A stretch of DNA of 64,000 nt from Rhexocercosporidium sp. MPI-PUGE-AT-0058. Its lineage: Eukaryota; Ascomycota; Leotiomycetes; Helotiales. Each line of letters starts with the position of its first letter. The stretch's first letter is position 1. Of the stretch, positions 42,304 to 57,016 are shown one piece after another. The notes below the pieces were generated by a model that saw nothing but the letters and a program-made list of their open reading frames with translations, was not told where the DNA came from and made no database searches. The position numbers were made by a program, and so were the translations under genes. The DNA is taken from NCBI GenBank assembly GCA_020746875.1, contig JAGTJL010000001.1, positions 4,712,001 through 4,776,000 on the forward strand, read 5' to 3'.

Positions 42304-43749
42304 ATGTCCTCCCGCTACGCAGCAGCTCGCCCCAAACGCGCCGGCGAGCAATTCGCACGCACCCACCACGGCGAAACAGAAGACGGCAGTAGTAGCCCCT
42401 CCACAACCAAGAAACCCAAATTCGATATCCGCAATCCCTCCGCTCTCGCCCCCGACGCACCAGAAGAAGATGCCGTGCTTGAAGCTGACGTTATTGGGTC
42501 TGGGACGGGTATGAAGCGAGGAGCGGTCAATATAGATGGATATGATAGTGATTCTGAGAATGAGGGGTTCGATGCTCGCGCGGAGGAGAGGGCGAGGGGT
42601 AAGAAGGGGAAGGGGAAGGGAGAAGTTAATCTTGCGGAGGCCTTTGAGTATGGGAAGGATGGAAGTGGAGGAGGCGCTGGAGCTAAAGCTAAAGATGAGG
42701 ATGAAGACGAGGATATGTTTGGGGACTTGGAAGAGGATGACGAGAAGGAAAGGAGTACTATGGGCACCAAGGCTAAGGAGAAAGCAGTCAAATTCCTTGA
42801 GGTCGATGAGATTGAGGGCCAAGTGGACAGTAGTCGCAGCGGCGGGCATGTCTCAGGCAATTTTGCGCTCGACCCGAAAGGGAAACTTTCTACCCACGCT
42901 ATGGACGACCAGTTCTCCTCAGACGACGAAGAAGAAGCCGCTCTCGCTGCTGAAGAAGAAGATATCGACGAAGAAGTCGGCGCCGGTGGATTGAAGCGTA
43001 ATGCGCCTAAAGTCGACGCCTTCAATATGAAAGCCGAGCAAGAAGAAGGTCGTTTCGACGCCGCAGGGAACTTTGTCCGCAAAGCCAATGATCCGGATGC
43101 GAAGCATGATATGTGGTTAGAAGGCGTTAGTAAGAAGGAAATGAAGAAGGCTGCTGAAGCACACGAGAAACGGGAGGCCGAATTGCGGCAGAAGAGGTTA
43201 GAGGATGATGCGATGCTCCTCCCTGATATCTTGAGGGTACTCATTCTACATCTGGAACGCGGAGAGACAGTGCTAGAAGCACTGGCTCGTCTTGGGAAGG
43301 GCCAGACGAAAACGAAGAAAGTGCCAAAGTGGAAACTGAAGAAGAAAGGCCAAGATACGATGGATGTCGATGCGAAGAAAGAGGATGAGGATCTAGAGCA
43401 GGTTCGGATCAGAGAGGCAGTTAATAGGATCACGGGTGCGGCGGATCAGCTGCTCACGAGAGGGCAGACGGAGATCTATGAACAGGAGCGAGAGATGCTT
43501 ATTCGGCAGTACAGGCGTGAAGCGGGCGAGGATTGGGTCGAGCCGCCTAAAGAAGAGGTAGCTGGAGAACTGCCGGTTAAGATGTGGGAGTATAGGTGGA
43601 TTGATGGGAGGGATGGGGCGGCAAAGCAAGGCCCGTATGATGGAATTACGATGGTTGCGTGGCAGGATGCTGGATATTTTGGCGAAGGGGTTGAGTTTAG
43701 GAGGGAGGGTGATGATGGACCTTGGGATAGAGTTGTAGATTTTGTATGA
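42304..43749 (+). CDS. Lin1/CD2BP2-like GYF-domain protein
   Basis: Single exon, 481 aa. A highly charged N-terminal two-thirds (RPKRAGEQFARTHH, runs of Glu/Asp, KKGKGKGEVNLAEAFEYG, GNFVRKANDPDAKHDMWLEGVSKKEM) is followed by a C-terminal GYF domain: MWEYRWIDGRDGAAKQGPYDGITMVAWQDAGYF. The GPYDGITMVAW core is the proline-rich-ligand-binding signature. Homologues (human CD2BP2/U5-52K, yeast Lin1) associate with the U5 snRNP, so it likely acts in the nucleus in spliceosome assembly. It diverges from ufd1. The long opposite-strand ORF here is a composition artefact. Confidence 0.9.
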   Translation: MSSRYAAARPKRAGEQFARTHHGETEDGSSSPSTTKKPKFDIRNPSALAPDAPEEDAVLEADVIGSGTGMKRGAVNIDGYDSDSENEGFDARAEERARGKKGKGKGEVNLAEAFEYGKDGSGGGAGAKAKDEDEDEDMFGDLEEDDEKERSTMGTKAKEKAVKFLEVDEIEGQVDSSRSGGHVSGNFALDPKGKLSTHAMDDQFSSDDEEEAALAAEEEDIDEEVGAGGLKRNAPKVDAFNMKAEQEEGRFDAAGNFVRKANDPDAKHDMWLEGVSKKEMKKAAEAHEKREAELRQKRLEDDAMLLPDILRVLILHLERGETVLEALARLGKGQTKTKKVPKWKLKKKGQDTMDVDAKKEDEDLEQVRIREAVNRITGAADQLLTRGQTEIYEQEREMLIRQYRREAGEDWVEPPKEEVAGELPVKMWEYRWIDGRDGAAKQGPYDGITMVAWQDAGYFGEGVEFRREGDDGPWDRVVDFV

Positions 43750-44064
43750 GTAACGGAATCGGGATGCATGAGCATGACTAAATGATACCCAAAAGGAAAT
43801 GAAAAATAAAAGTACAGATTTGATCTCGCTTGATTTGACTTGACAAAATATCTTGGGAGCACAACTCAAATTCTTGAAAGTACACTTAATTGCATGTGGA
43901 CCTTGTCTACTTTTACAGTACAGCTTGTTCTACCATGTCATGTCATCTCGTCCCATTTTCCCTGTGCCAATTCCGTTCTACCTGCCTCAGCAAGGCTTTT
44001 TGGGAAGCAATTCAATTCATACACCCAACGCCACGAAATCGAGCCACAACCAAGAAAGTTCAAA
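43750..44064. other. Intergenic, convergent 3' ends
   Basis: 315 bp between the lin1-like and rvb2 stop codons. Nothing else seen. Confidence 0.5.
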
Positions 44065-46655
<2,591 letters not shown>

Positions 46656-49600
46656 ATGTCGAAAGACCGCCGACAATCAGACACAGCATCTTTCAATTCG
46701 TTTAAATTCACCTCCTCGCATGCTACACCACAGGAGTCGAGAGATAGGGCTAGGCACACGGACCGCTCCCGGTCACCGCAGCGGGATAGATTCGTAGCAG
46801 GAAGACACGAGAGGATCGAAGGTGAGAGACACGAATCAGAGAAGGGTGGCTATGATTCCTACCGGCCTGGTCAACCATCGTCGAGAGACATGATTCCAGC
46901 GCCTGTACGAACGTCAAACGGCCCACCTTTGTCCCCTCACCTACAATCCACCTTCAATGATTCACGGCGTAAGCTATTACCTACTTATTCACGCTCCAGT
47001 AATCTAGTGATCCACCTCACTAATACAATAGATTTAATAATAATCGTATTATAAGCTAACGTTCACAAGGCCCAAGCAAAATACGCTCACCTTCAGACTC
47101 CAGTCCTTATCGATCATCCGACCGCTCTACAACCTCGCGAACAAGTACTACTTCAGATCAGCCAACGAGACCTCCCGCGGCAGGAATTAAAATTCTTGGG
47201 CTCTCTGCAAAATCGGAGGAAGATATCAAGAAGCGTGAAGAAGCAGCTAAGATATACAAGGCTAATATGACTCAACAAAAGAGCCACGCGATGCCAGGAC
47301 AAGCTGATGCGATGGATGTTGCACCTGTGTCGGCGCTTCCTGGGACTTTAGTTGATTCGACTAGGCTCTCTTGGAAAGACAAGGCTGAGGTTGCCGAGGC
47401 AACCAATTCTAAGCAGGAGGATAACACAACAGTATCAGCAAGCGACAGCTCCATGACTCGGCTCCTCTTCGAGACATTCCAAAAGATCATTGATGAACTA
47501 ACTGAGGTTTCTTTCCTGAAGGCTCGAAGCAAGACTGCAGTAGCCAAGTTCGACAAAGTAAAGGCCGATTTCGAGAAATATAGAGACCATCATGAGAAAT
47601 TCCCGTCTATCAAGGAAACACAGAGCAATGCTAAGAAAGCAGCCGAGAAACAGTACAAGAGAGCCAATGACCAACTTGAGGTAAAGAATTCATCACTCCA
47701 TCAACTGGCTGTGAAGGTTGCGGAGCAGGTGGTTCCAAGCATTCTCCAGGGAGGTAGTAGCAGCCAAGAGCAGCAGAAGACACAAGACCGTATCGACGCA
47801 CTCGAAAGAACATGTCAGAAGTACGATCAGTTGTTACAGGATCAGAAGTCCTACTTAGAGGTTCAGCAAAAGGCCAATCAAGTGGCCGCTGAAGAATCGG
47901 AGCGAAAATACCTTGCTTTAGCGGAAGAATTTCGCCTACTTCAAGACGAGGTCGCCAAACAGAGGCCTAGACAGGACAAACTCTTCTTGAAACAGATTGA
48001 GTTTGCTATGGCCGCAACAAACATGTCTAAGGAAATAGGAGAAACTAAGGACGGTATTGCCGTAATATCGAAGATCCAAATTCCTCATAATCTCAATGAG
48101 CAACTTCAGAAGTTCAGTGAGCTAGACCAGCTACGAGAAAAGGTGAAGACGGTGGATGATCGTTCTGCCATCACGCAGTCTGGGCTTACGACCTTGACCA
48201 CCACCGTCGGTACCCTCCAGAAGACATTCGACGCGCGAGATGCTACTGTAGAAGGTTTGGCTCAGGAGCAAAACAAGCTTCGTGGAACAATATCGGGTAT
48301 CGATAGCAGAATTGGTGCCGTTGAAGCCAAGCTCGCTGATTCCCAGGAGCTGGATGGGCTGAAGCAGCGCATGACACGGATAGAGACCGCTCCACCACCA
48401 CCTGTTGCGAAGCAGACTATAGACCCAGCTTTTATCGCACAGCTAGCATCGCTTGAGGAGAAAATAAGGCCGATATCATCACAGATAGCGAAACTCGCGG
48501 ATCAGAATAGCGTGTCCAACCTCAATGCCACGGTTGACAGGTTAGACGCTACCTTGGCGACGACTGTTGACCGCGTTGCTCAGGTGGAGAAGCAGGCAAA
48601 TACTTTAAAGGCTGTTCAGAAGCAACTTAAGCCACAGAATCAAGTTGTTCAACAGCCAGCTTCTCCAAACGCCGGCGCTTTAGCCGCCATTGAAAGCCGG
48701 GTGGCAACTATTGAGAAGCTTCATCCAGGAACGTCAATTCCATCCATAGAGCATCGCATTTCCGCATTGGAGCAAGAGCGGGAACAGCAACTGCACCAAC
48801 GGAGTCAAGCAAAAGACTTACACGAGACCGAACAAGCTAGCGATCTCTTTAATCAAGTTACCAAGCTCCAAGAGGACTTGGCTTCTGTATCGTCATCGGT
48901 GGATGTTATGCTTGAGGTTACTGGAGCGACGGTCACAGAGGTTGTCGATCAAAAGTTGGGATATATCAACCCTCGTTTAGATGCTGCAGAAAGGTCTTTC
49001 AAGGAAATCAAGCAGTTCCAGGAGTCGTTACAGAACTCGTTCAATTCCTTGCAGGACTCTCAGCGATACTGTGCTGATCAAGTCCGAAACCAAAACCAGG
49101 CAATCTTGGATGCGAAGAACAGCATGGTCGGAGCTGCCGCGGGAAGTGCTATTGATATCATCAGATCTCAGAACATGTTTGCTCCTGCAACTCTTGATGA
49201 CAAGCTCACGTCTAGCCTTGACAGGGTTAACAACTCTCTCATGGAGCACATCGAAGCTCAGTCTCAGGCGACTGGAAATTTACAACAACGAATGGACAAT
49301 CTGAATACTTCAGATGTTCTTGTTGCAATGGTTGACAACATCAACCAGGCGTATCCAAGTCTTCGAACTTCTGAGATGGCATTACAGAGCCACGGCTCGC
49401 AGTTATCGACCTTAGATCTTAGAATCCAGGCATTGCAGAAGCAAGTTGAGGAGATTCGAGAAACCAAACATGCTCCTGTGCCAGCGGCCACTGCTGCTGC
49501 TTCTCGTTCTCCTGCTCCACCCAAGCAAGACGAAGTAATCCTCAAGCGCCTCCGCCTCGAACTTGACGATCTTTCCAAGGATACTGTCAGGCTTCAAAGA

Positions 49601-50209
49601 CTTGAAAAGGATGTTGCGGCTTTCAAAGGTGAAACCTCAACAAGTCTTACAGACCTTGGTCGACAGACCACTGTCCTAGGCGAAGAGCTTGGGAGCACCT
49701 TTTTCGAACTGAGGAGTTCAGGTGAAGATCTTGATAGCAAGGTCAACGATTCTATCGAAAAGGTCAATACTCTCATTGAGAAGGTCAAGGGAATCGAGAA
49801 GAAGGTCGATAGTCTTGTCCAGAAGCAGCAACAATACACTGCACCCAGAATAATCCAACCTCCCAACACTGCCTCAATCTCCCGCCATGCTTTTCAAAAT
49901 CCAGGACCTGTTCACCCGCCGTCCGCCCCCACGAATCGACATGCATCGAAATCGACCAACCGTCAAGCATCGATATCAAGTGACACCAATAGTGTTTCTG
50001 CAAAGCGGAAACGACCGCAGCTTAACGGTCGCGGTTCGGGCAGTCCACCAAAATCCAACGGATTCAAACGTAGCGAAAGCTCCCGCGGTAGTCCAAACCC
50101 CAAGCGTAGGCGCCGTACTAGGTTCGACGACGACGACTCAGACCAGGACCCCGATTACGAAGATGAAGGCGATCCGCAACCAGGCATCTCGGCACACGAG
50201 GACGAGTGA
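46656..50209 (+). CDS. Large coiled-coil protein, function unknown
   Basis: Spliced model: 46656..46968, 47070..50209; 1150 aa. The N-terminal 150 residues are Ser/Arg-rich and disordered (RARHTDRSRSPQRDRF). Residues about 215-1000 are dominated by heptad-rich coiled coil with many Gln, Leu and Glu and repeated short motifs such as IESRVATIEKL and IEHRISALEQE. The C-terminus is basic then acidic (SPNPKRRRRTRFDDDDSDQ...YEDEGDP), resembling a nuclear localisation signal plus acidic tail. I do not recognise a defined family. A nuclear structural or scaffold role is a guess from composition. The start was chosen at MSKDRRQSD because the upstream frame is low-complexity leader. Confidence 0.8.
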
Positions 50210-51960
50210 GTACACTAGAGGATGAACCACCCCTACCTTGGCTTACCCCGGCTCTTTCGTATTCTGTGTCAACCCGGGTACTGATCTGAACGATGAAGGG
50301 AGCTCCCATCACGGGCGAGCAAAGTGATAATCGATATTTCGGATTGAGAGCCTCGCAGGAGTTTGTCAGTGCGTTGTGGTTGTGGTTCTAAGGGCGGAGA
50401 ATGGTCGACGTGCGTTCTACATATTGTACACTATACATCGGTTCTCCTTTTCCTTTCCCATTTTTTCGTTTGTTTTCGGCCAAGATTGGGTGGAATTGTC
50501 GTTGCTTAATGTTAAATTATGTTGCGTCGCGTCGCATCAGCCGACAGGCGGCGAGGGACCTGATATACCCTTTTTAATTTGGGGGCTTTTCTTGCTTTAC
50601 TTTTGCCTAAAAGTATCATTTTTCTTTTTCTTTTTGGCAAAAGCAGTAAGTCTGCGGGCAAGCGTTGATTATGGATTCTTAGAGCCATGGAGAGGAATGT
50701 GGCTACTAGCTAGACAGACTAGATAGATGGAATGCGGGCTAGGCGGAAATGCCACTGTGTTCATTCCTCACTATGGAATGGCTGTGGGCAGACTAGCTAG
50801 ATAGCTGGTACGGGCTGGTACGGGTGGAAGAGTGGAAGGGACAGATTGCTAGAAGGACGAAGTACTGTCTGCGTAGATAATGAATACAACACCAGAAGGC
50901 ACAGCCCACACCAGGGGAAGGGTCCTTTTATACATAATGCAAAATGATAAGGTTGCGTGGCATGACCATGTCGTGTCGTGTTGTGCCGGACTGTATTGTG
51001 GCGCATTGCGTTCTTGTTAAAACATGTCAAGGTGTGTGCCACCGTGATATCCTGTATGGTGTCGCCTCACTCCCATTATGCATTGTGACTGATCAATTGG
51101 TTGGTAGTTGATAATCGGTATCGGTATACCCTGTCCTGTCATGCAAGATCAACGAGGCAGAGCTGAAGTAAGGCATGTCGGGCAGGTGTTGGCAGTTGGG
51201 TTGACACTCTCGGGCAAAAGTGAGGCTGTCGCCGTCAAGATTCCACCAAACACGAGACGACATGGTACGGTACAGTAATAGAAGGGGGAGGATACAGAAA
51301 TTAAAACCGAACCCCCTGCCTACACGTTGCTCCTCATTTGCTATAAGCTTTACTCCGCAAGTTATTAAGTTTGAAATACAATTACAGTAAGACTTGCTTG
51401 GTTGGGTTAGAGTCTAAGAAGGTGGGCGTGAAACTCTATTTAAGAGGGGATTCTGTCCGTGTTACTAGGGGTTCGGTATTTTGTATCCATGCATTTCAAG
51501 GTAGGTCCAATAATCAATTTAGGGAGTGAGGTCCCGGTTATGGATCATTATTACACGTACTTTACTCTCTCACCTTACTGTACTCAGTGGTGAGGATGAA
51601 GCTCATACGAGAAAGAAATGGGAAAAGAAAATGGTACCCGGATCAAATCAGCCAAGACATCTCACTCTGTGATACAACAACTCGAATTTTCATGGCCCAA
51701 GATGAATGATCGATTTATGTTGAGGGACTCGCTGGATGTTATTACATAATGCCTTTTCTATGCCTTCTACAGCCCTGTGAAGAAACGCCGCTGACTTTCA
51801 TGGTATCATCACGATAAGAAAAAGAAAGAGACGCCAGAAACGCCATTGTCCGCTAACTCGATCGCTGACTAGTCCACTGAACAAAGAAGCGCCTTTCCGA
51901 GCTGCGATCCCTATATCCAGCACCAAGCATCCAAGTAACACGATCAGAGTACGGCAGAAA
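50210..51960. other. Intergenic, simple-sequence patches only
   Basis: 1.75 kb between convergent genes. It contains loose CTAGCTAGA/TAGATAG and GTCGTGTCGTG repeats near 50700-50800 and 50970-51000. No gene or element is recognised. Confidence 0.45.
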
Positions 51961-53629
51961 CTAAAAAGCAGCACCACCCACACCCTCGCCAGCCAATTGT
52001 CGCACATGTCTCTCGCTCAATTCAGTCCTGAGGCTCATAGCGGCAGATTCTCGGCTGAGTTTATCCCATTGCTTCAATGATTGTCGGAGAGTCTCTTCTT
52101 TTGCGTAGAGCTTTGCTCGTAATGGATCTTCCTCTTCCTCTAGCTTCTTCATGTGCAATGTGACATCAGGTGTCATTCCGGTAGCTGTAGGGTCGATTCG
52201 TCCGCCGGGTATGATTTGGGGCATGTTGCTTAGAGCAGGGTGAGAACGAGGTCCGTTGTTGGCGATCGAGGTTGAAGGATTGCGTCCGTACACGCTGGAA
52301 GAGTGTTGAAGAACAGGTGGTCGAGAAGGCACGCCTGCTCTGGGGCCTGTTGGGATTGCTGCAGGACCGGTAGGAATCGCTGGTGCTGAAGGTGTGGTAG
52401 CAGATACTGGAGATGGGGTCTGGACAGGTCGAGCGTGTGTGACAGGAGCCGTGATTCTTGGTGACATTTCTGGTAGTCCACGCTGTGGTGGTGCTGCTCC
52501 CCAAGAAGAACTGTCTGGCCTGGTATTGCGGTCACTACCAAATGAACCTCTGCCTCCTCTGTAACCACCACGCGCAACTGGGGGAACATAGCCTCGAGGC
52601 CCTGCAGGTGGAACAATCGGTGCTGAATGGTTAGAAGAGTTTTGATTTGACATGGTTGATTGAATAGGTGCGGTGAAATTCCGATTGCTACTGGGCCCAG
52701 TGGGGGGTGCTCGGAATCCAGCAGGTCCTCGTGGAGGAGATCTCGGTGCTACCGGACGAACTGGTGATCGTTCTCGGGGTGTTGACCTAGCGGAATCTTT
52801 GTCTCGGTATGCAAGTTGTGCGGGTGGGGAGCGTTCTCGGACAAGTGGTGAACGTGGTCTCGAGTCTCGAGCTGTGGGTTGTGTAAGGTGTAGACGTTCT
52901 GGATGGATTGGCGGAGAGGAGCGGCGTGATGTATTTCCAGAGGTTCTACCTGATGTTGGTGTAGGTGATCGGCGTCTCCAATTGCTAGAGCTTGGTCCCG
53001 TTGGTACTCGATCGTCTCTTCGCTCTAGGCTTCGAGAACGCTGTCGGAAACCACCTCGTGGACCTGCGGGCGGGGATCTTCGAAATGGCGATCTAGGGCG
53101 CTGTATAGGACGGTCGCGCTCGAAAGGGGATCTAGATCTTCTCCTGAAACTTCGGTCAGCGTTTGTAGTACATTGGGCCTTGAAATTGTAACTCACCTCT
53201 CATCTCTTCTAGGAGGCGACCTAGCTCTTCGGTCATCTCTTCGAGGAGAAAAACGATGGGGCGGACTTCTTGCACGCATTGGAGATCTAGCTCGAGGAGG
53301 TGATCTGTTTCGGGGAGGGCTTCTAGCACGCATTGGAGATCTAGCTCGAGGTGATCTGTTTCGTGGAGGACTTCTGGCACGCATTGGAGATCTAGCGCGC
53401 AGAGGAGACCTAGGTCTTGCCCTCCAATTATCTCTTAAAGGTGAACGTTCTCGTCGAGGAGGGGTTCTTGATCGGGATCTACGTCTCGGGGATCGGTCTC
53501 GCCCAGGATGGTAGCTATCGACAGGTGGTGTTCGTGCTCTTTCCCTTCGGGGGATCTATCTCTGAATAAATCTGGTCGTGGTGGAGATCGAGGTCGTGTA
53601 TTTGGTCGGTAAGATTCGCCCCTGCCCAT
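51961..53629 (-). CDS. RS-repeat protein with apparent frameshift
   Basis: Model: complement(51961..53143, 53197..53629). The GTGAGT..CAG intron joins RRDER to RRSRSPFERDRPIQ in frame. Upstream of it are perfect-looking RS-type repeats (RARSPMRARSPPRNRSP units of 17-18 residues), then RDRSPRRRSRSRTPPRRERSP. At the G5 tract 53549-53553 the frame breaks: MGRGESYRPNTRPRSPPRPD up to RDRSP continues only if one extra base is present. The C-terminal part has R/G-rich SRSP and PTGP repeats and a terminal helix (LEEEEDPLRAKLYAKEETL). Composition suggests an SR-like nuclear RNA-processing factor; family unknown. The 5' end is uncertain. In the same frame, upstream sequence to about 53950 looks partly coding but contains two TAA codons. 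Confidence 0.6.
53230..53400. repeat. Coding minisatellite, three 48-57 bp units
   Basis: GCACGCATTGGAGATCTAGC recurs at about 53273, 53327 and 53378, each followed by a variant of TCGAGGTGATCTGTTTCG. It encodes the repeated RS segment of the minus-strand protein and keeps its frame. Confidence 0.75.
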
Positions 53630-54823
53630 CTGCGTGACTTCGCTATCCCGTTCGTCTCTGTAGAAACGAGTCAGCGGTGAATATCTCTCGTAAGGCCAGC
53701 AAATATGAGCCTGACTCGTTTGTTCTTATTCCGTGGGTTCGGTTTTCTGACTGCATGGCGAGGTTGTCGTCCAGGACTGTGGATCCAAACGAGGTTCATC
53801 TCCACCCAGAACTCGTAAATCATCAGCTCTACAGTTAGAGGTGAAAGTCGAGGACATGGGCGACTGGGAGCAGAATTATATATGTCCTGTATCCGAGGCA
53901 AAGTCGGCCGGGGTGGTATCTGTTCCGTCGGAATGCCTGCTCGTGCCCATCATGATGACCATTCGTGCATGTACAGGAAACTGCCTCTCAAAGTCAAGTT
54001 CAGGCAGAAGTATTGCACGAAGTCCACCATCTCGTCGCCGGAGAGGTCGCAGGTGGGCCTTGGACGACGACCCATGGGGAAATGTGGATCGTAAAAGAAA
54101 TCGGTAGGTCGTACATAACTTTCTTGGTCGTCTCCAACCCCATCGACAGCAGTATCTCCATCTCCTCTACCCATGATTTGTAGCTATGGGCGAGGCGGGA
54201 AAGGTACTGTTGTCGTTTAACAATATTCGAAGTATTCGATATTCGGAGGTAAGATATTCGAACCTGAAGTTCTCATCCAGGCCCAGGTTCAATTCCAATT
54301 GCAGGTCCAGATCCAGGTTCCAAGGAATAGACAGCTCGACCACAGGACAGAGTAAAAATGAAAGAGCAAACAAACCTTCGATCTCTATCACGGCCTCGGT
54401 CCATCTTGCCTTTATAGCAGACTTTGCTTCCTCGTTTGTGTATTCGTTTGTACCAAAAGTGTGAAGGCTGGGAAGGAAGAGGGACTCGTGAGTGCGGCTT
54501 GAGGAGGAGATTGTCGTCGGGCTTGGGCTTGGGCTTGTTTGCTTTCTGGCTCCGAACTTTTTGGAAGTCGCGAACCGCTAGCGGCCGCATGGGATTCGCG
54601 ATGCCAGTCACGTGTGTATCTGGGCAAGCTGGATCGGATGGGTGGGAACAGGGGAAGTCGAAGAGGAGGGGCTTGGTGGTCTCAATGTACTCGAGTAGGT
54701 ATTAAGTGCTTTTTTAGTATCTGGTATTACAGTGATTCAACTAAACTACAGTAACGGCTTCTGGCTTCTGTGTGAAGGTACCCTTCCCTCCAACGCCATA
54801 TCATGCCCCCTTTAGACACCCGT
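53630..54823. other. 5' region of RS-repeat gene and SF3B2 3' flank
   Basis: A minus-strand frame at 53950-54174 (MGRGDGDTAVDGVGDDQESY) and others around 53671-53901 are moderately protein-like but cannot be joined to the RS-repeat gene with canonical splice sites in frame. They may be its 5' exons in a damaged state. 54200-54320 contains short palindromic GATATTCG/CGAATATC sequence. Nothing else is called. Confidence 0.3.
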
Positions 54824-56622
54824 CTAGAATCTGTACGATCTCTCGCGCTTCTCGCCTCTCTTCTCATCGTCTCGCTTTTGCTTCTTCCGACTCTCCTGCG
54901 CAATCATATCACTCAGATCTTCATCATAAGCCCAGGCCCCCTTCTCCTCTTTCTTCGATGCGTCGAATCTGCGTCTGACCTCGTCCTTGCTGATACCATC
55001 TTCCGAAAGCAAGGAATCTGGATCCAGAGCAACATCGACATCTCCTGGCTTCTTCCGCTTTCTGCTATCATCCTCTTGACCCAATACCGGTAGATGTGCG
55101 TTCTGAGCACCTCGAACATCATAAGCGCGGTCTCCGCCAAAGAATCCCTCCGCACGAATCTGTCGCTCCGGAATGACCGTGTATGCTGATCTGGGCGCAG
55201 ACGACTCTTCCGTATCGGTTCCTCGTTTTGATTTTCTGACATCGAAATCGCCACCAACACTCATGTCACCAGGATACTCCGATGGCACGGATGATTCCAG
55301 TCCACCTGGGGTCTCCAAGCCACTTGGTGTTTGAAGACCTGCACCAATGTCTTCCTCGTCACCCTCCTCTTCTTCTTCTTCGCTCTCCTCATCCTCGGAC
55401 TCATCCTCTGGTGCTTGCAATTCTCCCCATAATGTCCGCTCAACTGGCTCTCCGGCTTGATTGTTGACCTGGGGTTGCAATACACCAAAGATATCTCCTC
55501 CGTAAAGTGGTCGGTTAAATTCATCTACAGGAGGCTTCCCATATCCACCAGGATGGAAACCCCAAGCACCACCAGGTGGAGGAGGAGCATTCAACCCAGG
55601 AATCTTAAGGGAAGGGTAAGAAGGCGGTGGGCCGAATCTTTGTTGGTTGATGAGCCATGGTGGAGGAGCTCCTGGGGGGATGTTCAAGGCCTCCTTCAAA
55701 TCTTCGCTCAGCTCGCCAGGACGTAGATGCCGTAAATTGGTCTCGTACTCCTTGCCCTCGTAGTAAACCTCACCATAGCGCGTTAGTTCCGGCTTGGTTT
55801 GGAACCGGAAGAAGGCTTCATACAGCTTTTGGTAATCGATGTCCAACTTTCCCATTTTTGGCTGAACTCTTTCTCTCTGCTTCTGCTTCAAGCTTGCTTC
55901 GTTCTGCTTCTCCAAAACAGCATCTCGCATCTCCGCGATTCCAGTGTCCTGAATGAATTTTGGTAGCGCGAAAGGAGGTTTCTCAACACCACGCTTCGAG
56001 GAGAGGTACTCGCGCTTCAAGGACCAATGAGTAGGTACTGGAACGATGTTCCTGTAGGATTTGATTTGGACGAGTAACCGTGGATCTGAAGCGGATGTGT
56101 CGGTCCATTCCACCAGCTCAGGCTTCTGAACGAGCGCCTTCAACTCTGCAACCGATAGCTTATCCCTCTCCTTTCTCTTCTTCTTCGATAGCTTGGCCTC
56201 CTTATCTGCATCTTCATCTTCGTCGGGTATCTCGTCATCGTCATCGTAGAACACCTCGCCCTTATCACCAGTATCTGCCGGCTTTCCAGCCTCGTCGTCT
56301 TCGGTAGTTGCGCGAAACTTCTCCATAATATCCTTGAACATCTCGAAATTAGGGTCATCTTCACTGATATCCAATATTGACACGTCTGGCTGTAAGAGAT
56401 CCTCATCATCATCTTCGGGTTTCGCAGGCACAGATGCAGCCTTGGGCGCTGGCGCTGGTACCTCCTCTGGTGTCTTCTCTGGCTCTGGAGTTTCGGAGAC
56501 CTATGATTCTCGTCAGCAAATATCTCAAGAGTATTGCGCCACAGATTACGAACCTGTGCTTTCTTTTGCTCCTTCTTCTTCATCCTCCGCATCTGGTTCT
56601 TGGATAGACCTTTGGGCGCCAT
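54824..56622 (-). CDS. cus1: Splicing factor 3b subunit 2 (SF3B2/SAP145, Cus1)
   Basis: Spliced model: complement(54824..56500, 56554..56622), 581 aa. The basic N-terminal exon (MAPKGLSKNQMRRMKKKEQKK) is split off by an intron. Then come an acidic region, the DUF382 core (VEWTDTSASDPRLLVQIKSYRNIVPVPTHW, GVEKPPFALPKFI) and the PSP domain (LRHLRPGELSEDLKEALNIPPGAPPPWL). A Gly/Pro stretch (AWGFHPGGYGKPPVDEFNRPLYGGDIFGV) and a Glu-rich tail follow. This is the U2 snRNP SF3b component that contacts SF3B4 and the branch-site region. It acts in the nucleus. Length is normal for ascomycetes. Confidence 0.96.
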
Positions 56623-57016
56623 TTTGAGAGCTGAGGGCGCACGCCCTGGGTGACTGAGAGAGTTCTGCGCGTCGAATTAGGTAGAGTTCTTCTCTGCGAT
56701 TCCCGGTTCGACAAATCGGTGCCGTCCTGATGCGTTGTGTTGAAGTTGTTGAAAAAGATTCGTGGTTCTGTTTGGTGGTTGAGGATCTTCAAATCTCGAA
56801 GGATGCGGTTTTGGCGCCCGCTAGCGGGTAGTTCCGCTCACTTTCTGTCATCCTCGAAGAACCTCGTATCAGTTATAGTCCAACCCACCCATACATATGA
56901 ATGCTCTCATCCCACGGCGACAAGTTTCAACAATCAATTCTGCAAACCTCTCTCCTGGACGTATTGCGATCAAAATGATCCCATCGTAAGGGCTAGACAC
57001 TCCTCAAATCACGACA
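56623..57016. promoter_or_regulatory. Divergent promoter, SF3B2 and TPT-family genes
   Basis: About 0.4 kb between two divergent start codons. No motif beyond general GC/AT alternation was recognised. Confidence 0.4.

Noticed and set aside
42315..43433. 372-aa open frame opposite the lin1-like gene
   Set aside because: It is a shadow of Glu/Asp/Lys-rich codons read in antisense, giving Ser/Leu/Phe runs with no domain. The + strand protein has a clear GYF domain.
53230..53400. CRISPR-like repeat/spacer array
   Set aside because: The repeats are contiguous, keep a reading frame and encode RS dipeptides in a eukaryotic gene.
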